From: Sedimenticola thiotaurini
Lineage (GTDB): Bacteria; Pseudomonadota; Gammaproteobacteria; Chromatiales; Chromatiaceae
NCBI GenBank assembly: GCA_007713595.1
Contig: VMRY01000003.1
Span: 513,232 to 577,231 of the forward strand
Reading direction: 5' to 3'
DNA length: 64,000 nt
The number at the start of each line of letters is the position of its first letter. Position 1 is the stretch's first letter. A program made the translations under genes and the position numbers. A model generated the notes under the pieces. It had not been told where the DNA came from. It saw nothing but the letters and a program-made list of their open reading frames with translations, and did no database searches. Shown here piece after piece: positions 60,381 to 64,000 of the stretch.

Positions 60381-61769
60381 TCAATCGAGTCTGTCCAGCG
60401 GGCTGGTTACAGCATTTCCACCCTTGCCCAGCACGTGGGTGTAGATCATGGTTGTTTTTACATCGGTATGGCCAAGCAGTTCCTGAACTGTGCGTATATC
60501 TGAGCCCGATTCGAGCAGGTGTGTGGCAAAGGAGTGGCGTAGGGTGTGGCTGGTAACCCGCTTGGTAATGCCAGCTTCAATAGCCGCCTTGCGCACGGCA
60601 CGCTGGATAACGGTGGGGTGGATATGGTGGCGGCGTTTGGCATTAGAATGCGGGTCATTGGAAATACGGGTGGCTGGAAACAGATACTGCCAGCGTAACT
60701 CTTTTGCTGCATTGGGGTACTTTCTGGCCAGTGCGTCGGGCATAAAGACTTCACCGTACCCGGCTTCGCAGTCTGCCAGGTGTTTCACTTCCACCCAGGC
60801 GATCTGCTTCTTCAGCGTCTTAAGCAACGAGCATGGCATGGGCACCACCCGGTCCTTTTTTCCTTTGGATTCATGGACGGTGATCTTCTTGTAGTCGAAG
60901 TCAAGATCAAGCAGGCGTAAACGCACGCATTCCTGAACACGCAAGCCGGTTCCGTACATCAGTCGCAGCATCATCCCGGTTTGACCGCGCACCTGGTTCA
61001 GCAAGGCAGTGACCTCTCTTTTGCTGAGAACAGTGGGGACACGCTGGTGTCGCTTAGGGCGACGAAAGTGTCCAATTTCACCCAGCGGTGATTCCAGCAC
61101 CCGCCGGTAGAGAAAGACAATAGCATTCAGCGCTTGTCCCTGGGTTGCGCCGACCACCTTGCGTTTTACCGCCAAGTGTTCTAAAAAGGAAGCTACTTCA
61201 GTCTCCGGGTTGTCTATAGGAATTTTACCGTCGTGGAATCGAAGGAACCGATTGATCCAGCTGAGATAGCTCCGTTCAGTATTGAACGACAAATCAGAAA
61301 CACGGATTGCTGCCACAAAGCGCCGATAATGGTCCGGGTGTTTCTGGCCAAGATCGTTGCCGCTTTTTTCTGCGCCCTGCGAACTCGACTCATAGGTCCT
61401 GGCAACAGTGGGGTGATCCTTGCCCAAGACCGGCGCGTCGGCAGACCAGTAGTCCCAATCGAAACCACCCGCCCAGTTCTGTTTCAGCAGGTAGCGAAAC
61501 AGCATTCGCAGTGCATCGACCTTCTGCTTGTAAAGCCAGAGGGGGAGCTGGTTACTACTGCTCAGTCGGGACAGCCAGCGGGTCAGCGTCTCGGGCGAGT
61601 GCTCTTTCAGGCGGATCCCCGGGTGCTGGTCGATAAACTGCTGAATGTGTTTTCGGTACCAAGGACGGCTACCTGGATTTACGCCATATCGTTCCAGGAC
61701 AGAGATATAGGTATTCCAGAAGCGCCCAATACTTGCATCCATGGTGTTATTTTCTCTGATATTGCCCAT
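60381..61769 (-). CDS. intI: Integron integrase with long N-terminal extension
   Basis: A 462-residue tyrosine recombinase. Catalytic residues are Arg277 (GTGLRVQE), Lys near 304 (SKGKKDR), His408 and Arg411 (SHTLRHSF), His434 (LLGHTDV) and Tyr443 (MIYTHV). The IntI-specific extra domain is at about 332-365, with DALARKYPNAAKEL. IntI1 has 337 residues; here ~125 more precede the usual core-binding domain (~145-235). They look like a second SAM-like core-binding domain (RFWNTYISVLERYG...WYRKHIQQFI). AAGGAGG ahead of the ATG at 61769 supports this start. Confidence 0.96.
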   Translation of the reverse strand: MGNIRENNTMDASIGRFWNTYISVLERYGVNPGSRPWYRKHIQQFIDQHPGIRLKEHSPETLTRWLSRLSSSNQLPLWLYKQKVDALRMLFRYLLKQNWAGGFDWDYWSADAPVLGKDHPTVARTYESSSQGAEKSGNDLGQKHPDHYRRFVAAIRVSDLSFNTERSYLSWINRFLRFHDGKIPIDNPETEVASFLEHLAVKRKVVGATQGQALNAIVFLYRRVLESPLGEIGHFRRPKRHQRVPTVLSKREVTALLNQVRGQTGMMLRLMYGTGLRVQECVRLRLLDLDFDYKKITVHESKGKKDRVVPMPCSLLKTLKKQIAWVEVKHLADCEAGYGEVFMPDALARKYPNAAKELRWQYLFPATRISNDPHSNAKRRHHIHPTVIQRAVRKAAIEAGITKRVTSHTLRHSFATHLLESGSDIRTVQELLGHTDVKTTMIYTHVLGKGGNAVTSPLDRLD

Positions 61770-61873
61770 AAAGCCTCCTTGCGAATTGGCTATCAGTTAT
61801 AGAACATGTATAGAACAATAAGTCCAGTATTGCAACTTATTGTGCGAATTTGCTGGGTAATCAACTGTTATGT
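61770..61873. other. attI recombination region and divergent promoter zone
   Basis: About 100 bases between the integrase start and cassette 1. The crossover core is GTTATGT at 61867-61873, cut after the G. Two direct copies of TATAGAACA (61798-61806 and 61809-61817) lie one helical turn apart, like the accessory integrase sites of known attI. An inverted repeat AATAAGT (61817-61823)/ACTTATT (61835-61841) could bind a regulator. I see no canonical CTGT-N8-ACAG LexA box. Confidence 0.7.
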
Positions 61874-61893
61874 GAATAAAAAGGAAAAAGCAA

Positions 61894-62109
61894 ATGAGTG
61901 ATTTAGATGGTTCACAACACTCACATGATAAAGAGATACAAAATGAAATTGTAAATGAACTAAAGAAAAGCAACGAATTACTTGAATCACTTTTGAAAAT
62001 CCAAAGTAATGTGCAAGCAAGACAGCGTAAGTTTTTGTCGATGGCAATAGCTCAAATAGCTTTAATAGTAATTGTGTTGGCATGGTGGGGGTCTAAATAT
62101 GGTTTTTAG
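61894..62109 (+). CDS. Cassette 1: coiled-coil/transmembrane microprotein
   Basis: A 71-residue protein that I do not recognise. Residues ~10-45 are a charged amphipathic helix with heptad character (EIVNELKKSNELLESLLKIQ). Residues ~47-65 are one hydrophobic helix (FLSMAIAQIALIVIVLAWW), followed by a short tail. This predicts a membrane-anchored coiled coil. AAGGA lies before the ATG. The coding sequence is AT-rich compared with the core genome. Confidence 0.75.
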   Translation: MSDLDGSQHSHDKEIQNEIVNELKKSNELLESLLKIQSNVQARQRKFLSMAIAQIALIVIVLAWWGSKYGF

Positions 62110-62127
62110 TTCATTGATAATGTCATC

Positions 62128-62196
62128 ACATAACCAGTCGCACCAACCGATTCGCCACCGCTGCGCGGCGACTCTCGGTTGTGCGAAACGTTAAAT
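62128..62196 (+). repeat. attC site of cassette 1
   Basis: 69 bases from ACATAAC (62128-62134) to GTTAAAT (62190-62196, whose last six bases open cassette 2). The inner arms TCGCACCAACCG and CGGTTGTGCG pair with one unpaired C, the extrahelical base that sets strand choice. The loop region has a further CGCC/GGCG stem. Confidence 0.9.
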
Positions 62197-62200
62197 TTAT

Positions 62201-62770
62201 ATGGCGTATAGGAAAATGCTAAAAATAAAAAATCATATCGTTGTAGTGGTCCTGTTATTCCTTGTTGCAGGGTGCGCCACTATTTCAAAAGAAGTACCGG
62301 ACGGGGCGAAAATTGCAGCTGACGAAGGTCTGATATTAGCTACTGTAGATTTGAAGTATCTAAACACTGATCGAAAGGACACCCCACTTCTAGAGCTCAG
62401 TTATACACCGGAGAATGGCTCACCGAACATGGCAAAAATATTTTTCGGTAGCGGAAAGGAAGTCATGCTTGTTAAAGCGAAAACAGGTGAATATGTGTTA
62501 ACCCACTCATTTTTCGGTTTTGATCTTATGTCTCACCGAGAAAGGCTTAAATTTCATGTAAAGCCTGGAAAAATCACATATTTAGGAAATTTCACAGGCG
62601 TGGTAACTTGGCCAAAAATTGGCCTACTATCTAAACGCCGGCTTGAGGTTAGAAGCCAATTACAGAGGGATAAAGCGGTTCTGATCAAAAATTACCCTAA
62701 TACCGAAAGGCAATATGCGGTGATTGATGGCAGTCATCCGGCACTATTGGCAAATGAATTTAATAAATAA
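62201..62770 (+). CDS. Cassette 2: predicted lipoprotein
   Basis: A 189-residue protein. A basic start and hydrophobic stretch lead to the lipobox LVAGC, with lipidation at about Cys25. The mature part has beta-rich character and contains a GKITYLGNFTG segment, like small periplasmic/outer-membrane lipoproteins; I know no function. The first ATG (62201) is ten bases from the cassette boundary, without space for a normal ribosome site; ATG at 62216 follows AGGA and may be the true start. AT-rich, unlike the core genome. Confidence 0.75.
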   Translation: MAYRKMLKIKNHIVVVVLLFLVAGCATISKEVPDGAKIAADEGLILATVDLKYLNTDRKDTPLLELSYTPENGSPNMAKIFFGSGKEVMLVKAKTGEYVLTHSFFGFDLMSHRERLKFHVKPGKITYLGNFTGVVTWPKIGLLSKRRLEVRSQLQRDKAVLIKNYPNTERQYAVIDGSHPALLANEFNK

Positions 62771-62836
62771 ATTTAACAAGGCCTTTCAGCGGATGCAGTC
62801 GCTAGCGCGCCTGCTCCACTGAAGGCAGCGTTATGC
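62771..62836 (+). repeat. attC site of cassette 2
   Basis: 66 bases from ATTTAAC (62771-62777) to GTTATGC (62830-62836). The arms GCCTTTCAG and CTGAAGGC pair with one unpaired T. ATTTAAC is the exact reverse complement of the core opening this cassette at 62190. Confidence 0.9.
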
Positions 62837-63297
62837 CGCATGAAATGACATCTTCGCTCGTCTTTAGCTCCATTGACGGATCGCTCCACATTAAGGGCTG
62901 TCCAACCACGATCCAACGAGGCCTTGATAGAGATTTGGCTGCTTCAGCGTTCTCGAAGTTCTACCGTACGGCCATCGATCATAAGAATGGTTACGAGTGG
63001 CTTGCTTTTCATGGCGTTAACTTTGGTGGCTATCCTTGTGGCTTCTCTCTTGGCTTTCACCTTGGAAGGCTTGAGCAAATTCATTGGGGTGTTGCGCTTC
63101 CAAATGCAAAAATGGAAGGCGGGTGGCCTACCCGCGAGGCCATCGATGCAGAGATAATTTTTGTACGCAAGACTCTTTCCGACGCTTTTGGTCGTGGTTT
63201 CCGTTCTGGGCAAGAGAACTTTGAGTGGGGGTGCGTTTGGTGTGTATTCGATGCCAAAGGGTTTCAAGCTAGCTCTGGGCTACGCTATGCAGCATAA
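62833..63297 (+). CDS. Cassette 3: unknown soluble protein
   Basis: A 154-residue protein without signal peptide or membrane helix. It has an aromatic and glycine-rich middle (FHGVNFGGYPCGFSLGFHLG) and three tryptophans in the second half. I recognise no family. The first ATG (62833) lies inside the crossover core GTTATGC; ATG at 62845 is an alternative. The stop codon TAA (63295-63297) lies inside the next core, GCATAAC. The gene therefore fills its cassette almost edge to edge. Confidence 0.7.
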   Translation: MPHEMTSSLVFSSIDGSLHIKGCPTTIQRGLDRDLAASAFSKFYRTAIDHKNGYEWLAFHGVNFGGYPCGFSLGFHLGRLEQIHWGVALPNAKMEGGWPTREAIDAEIIFVRKTLSDAFGRGFRSGQENFEWGCVWCVFDAKGFQASSGLRYAA

Positions 63298-63378
63298 CCC
63301 GGCGCTCAACCCCGTTCGCTTCGCTCTCTGGACGCTGCGCGATAAACCCGCGCAGCGCCGGTTAGCTCTACGTTATAC
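63292..63378 (+). repeat. attC site of cassette 3
   Basis: 87 bases from GCATAAC (63292-63298) to GTTATAC (63372-63378). The inner arms GCTCAACC and GGTTAGC pair with one unpaired C. The terminal part contains a GCTGCGCG/CGCGCAGC hairpin around ATAAACC, making it the longest attC here. Confidence 0.88.
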
Positions 63379-63381
63379 GCC

Positions 63382-63834
63382 ATGAAGAAATGGGTCACCG
63401 AAGAGTTCGACGAGATGTCATGGCATGACGTGCATGTTCACGGCTTCAGGCTTGTCGAAGGGGAGCATGGTGCTGGCGAACTCGTTCTCGACATCGACTA
63501 CATCTTGGAGTGGTTGCGGGACGAAGAGTCCTTTCGCTTTCGTATCGCACCAGCGACTTTACAGTTCCATCAGATCAGCAACCTCCGGTTCTACCTTGAC
63601 TACGCCACACCCACTATCGGTATTGTTCCGTTCTCGCTCAATGCGATAACGCGGGCGCCAGCCACCTATCGAACTGGATACAAGACCTTTCGGTGGAATT
63701 TGGAGATCAATTGCCCGGTTGGGGAATGTTCATTTGAGTGTCCCGGCTTCACTCAAACACTTCGTGCGCCTGAGCAGATTTCAAACCTTCAGCGGTTGCT
63801 TCCCTCAGAACGTGGTGAAATAAATGGCGTATAA
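63382..63834 (+). CDS. Cassette 4: unknown soluble protein
   Basis: A 150-residue acidic protein without export signals. The first ~60 residues carry WHDVHVHGFRLVEGEHG and LDIDYILEW, a pattern I associate with uncharacterised cassette or accessory proteins but no named function. The ATG is nine bases inside the cassette with no ribosome site. The stop TAA (63832-63834) lies in the core GTATAAC. Confidence 0.72.
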   Translation: MKKWVTEEFDEMSWHDVHVHGFRLVEGEHGAGELVLDIDYILEWLRDEESFRFRIAPATLQFHQISNLRFYLDYATPTIGIVPFSLNAITRAPATYRTGYKTFRWNLEINCPVGECSFECPGFTQTLRAPEQISNLQRLLPSERGEINGV

Positions 63835-63863
63835 CCAATCGCTCCATCCGACCGTCAAAACGC
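63829..63863 (+). repeat. Left part of the attC of cassette 4, cut by an insertion
   Basis: GTATAAC (63829-63835) is the exact complement of the core that opens cassette 4 at 63372. About 28 bases of left arm follow (CCAATCGCTCC...), then the sequence changes to an insertion-sequence end at about 63864. The right arm is not seen and should lie beyond the element. Confidence 0.75.
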
Positions 63864-64000
63864 TGTGAACTAGCACCACTTTAATGGACAGTCGTTGACT
63901 GATCTATTGAAGGGGTATGAGATGGGACAAACCAAGAAGCGGAATTACGATAGATACACACTCGAGTTCAAGCAGCAGGCCGTTAAGTTGTCTAATCACC
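63864..64000 (+). mobile_element. IS3-family-like insertion sequence, left end only
   Basis: The left end starts about 63864 with TGTGAACTAGCACCACTTT, resembling IS3-family terminal repeats, which begin TG and are followed by a GGACA(G/C) block as here (TGGACAG). The transposase gene starts 58 bases inside, as usual. The right end is outside the window, so the group and the target duplication cannot be determined. Confidence 0.75.
63922..64000 (+). CDS. IS3-family transposase OrfA, N-terminus only
   Basis: 26 codons from ATG at 63922 to the window end. RYTLEFKQQAVKLS is the classic start of OrfA helix-turn-helix proteins of the IS3 family (Y/F-x-x-EFK-x-x-AV). The catalytic OrfB part is outside. 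Confidence 0.82.
   Translation, partial: MGQTKKRNYDRYTLEFKQQAVKLSNH

Larger units (their letters stand above)
60381..63863. mobile_element. Chromosomal integron: integrase, attI, four cassettes
   Basis: The layout is the classic one: a leftward integrase gene, a short attI region, then rightward cassettes each ending in an attC site. Cassettes run 61868-62190, 62191-62830, 62831-63372 and 63373 to the insertion at about 63864. For each cassette the opening core and the core at its own end are exact reverse complements: GTTATGT/ACATAAC, GTTAAAT/ATTTAAC, GTTATGC/GCATAAC, GTTATAC/GTATAAC. No resistance gene or transposon ends are seen, so it appears sedentary. Confidence 0.95.

Noticed and set aside
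61770..61893. LexA box in the intI promoter region
   Set aside because: No CTGT-N8-ACAG was found; CTGT at 61865 lacks the second half at the right distance.
61867..63835. CRISPR array, because of recurring GTTATnn motifs
   Set aside because: The motifs are attC cores at cassette edges, with genes of different length between them, not short uniform repeats and spacers.
60381..63863. Mobile class 1-like resistance integron
   Set aside because: The integrase is much longer than IntI1, there is no qacE/sul1 or transposon end, and no cassette resembles a resistance gene.

Overview
The window is a dense gammaproteobacterial chromosome segment. About 60 kb is conserved core genome. The last ~3.7 kb is a chromosomal integron with a cassette array that is cut by an insertion sequence. 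Several gene orders match those I know from Pseudomonas and related lineages: maf-rng-yhdP-nit-tldD-tldE; coaBC-dut-algC-argB; mlaFEDCB-murA-hisG-hisD next to an AlgW/DegS protease; petABC-sspA-sspB; asmA ... mutY-yggX-tRNA-Phe. Moderate GC, a cytochrome bc1 operon and a pyrophosphate-type phosphofructokinase suggest a purple-sulfur or sulfur-oxidising (Chromatiales-like) gammaproteobacterium, possibly an autotroph or symbiont. That placement is inference; no rRNA is present to test it.

Layout. 1-1.3 kb: the 5' three quarters of a PPi-dependent phosphofructokinase gene and a small unknown gene, both leftward. 1.3-1.76 kb: a gene-free stretch with a rightward terminator-like hairpin. 1.77-12.05 kb: leftward maf-rng-yhdP-nit-tldD-tldE. 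12.3-20.9 kb: leftward leuS-lptE-holA-proA-nadD-rsfS, a WYL regulator, a small membrane protein and rlmH. 21.1-23.0 kb: a zinc-ribbon gene, a shared terminator, then rpmB-rpmG and radC. 23.1-29.0 kb: rightward coaBC-dut-algC-argB-slmA. 29.0-30.8 kb: a DUF4124 protein and pyrE, leftward. 30.9-39.3 kb: an AmpG-type permease, a DUF72-like protein, the Mla lipid-transport operon, murA, hisG and hisD. 39.4-45.6 kb: an AlgW/DegS-type protease, a NIF3-like protein, petABC, sspAB and a DUF3301 protein. 45.6-50.8 kb: a macrodomain protein, two very small membrane proteins, a LysR regulator facing a Yip1-family gene across a 9+5+9 inverted repeat, and trmB-fetA-fetB. 51.0-60.1 kb: an acyl-CoA synthetase, tRNA-Gly(CCC), a DUF2007 protein, a solitary LpxD, an AsmA-family protein, a small alanine-rich lipoprotein ending in lysine, an L,D-transpeptidase, mutY and yggX.

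60.25-64 kb: tRNA-Phe is followed by an integron. It comprises a leftward, unusually long integrase gene (462 codons), an attI region, and four rightward cassettes with three complete attC sites. The fourth attC is split by an IS3-like element that runs off the window. The 7-bp core opening each cassette is the exact reverse complement of the core at its own end, so the boundaries can be fixed to the base. The cassettes encode a coiled-coil/transmembrane microprotein, a lipoprotein and two soluble proteins I do not recognise; these are the most likely place for undescribed biology.

Functional themes: envelope construction and maintenance (YhdP, AsmA, Mla, LptE, LpxD, MurA, AmpG-like permease, lipoprotein plus L,D-transpeptidase, periplasmic protease), translation and ribosome maturation (LeuS, RsfS, RlmH, L28, L33, RNase G, TrmB), nucleotide, cofactor and amino-acid synthesis, and respiration through the bc1 complex.
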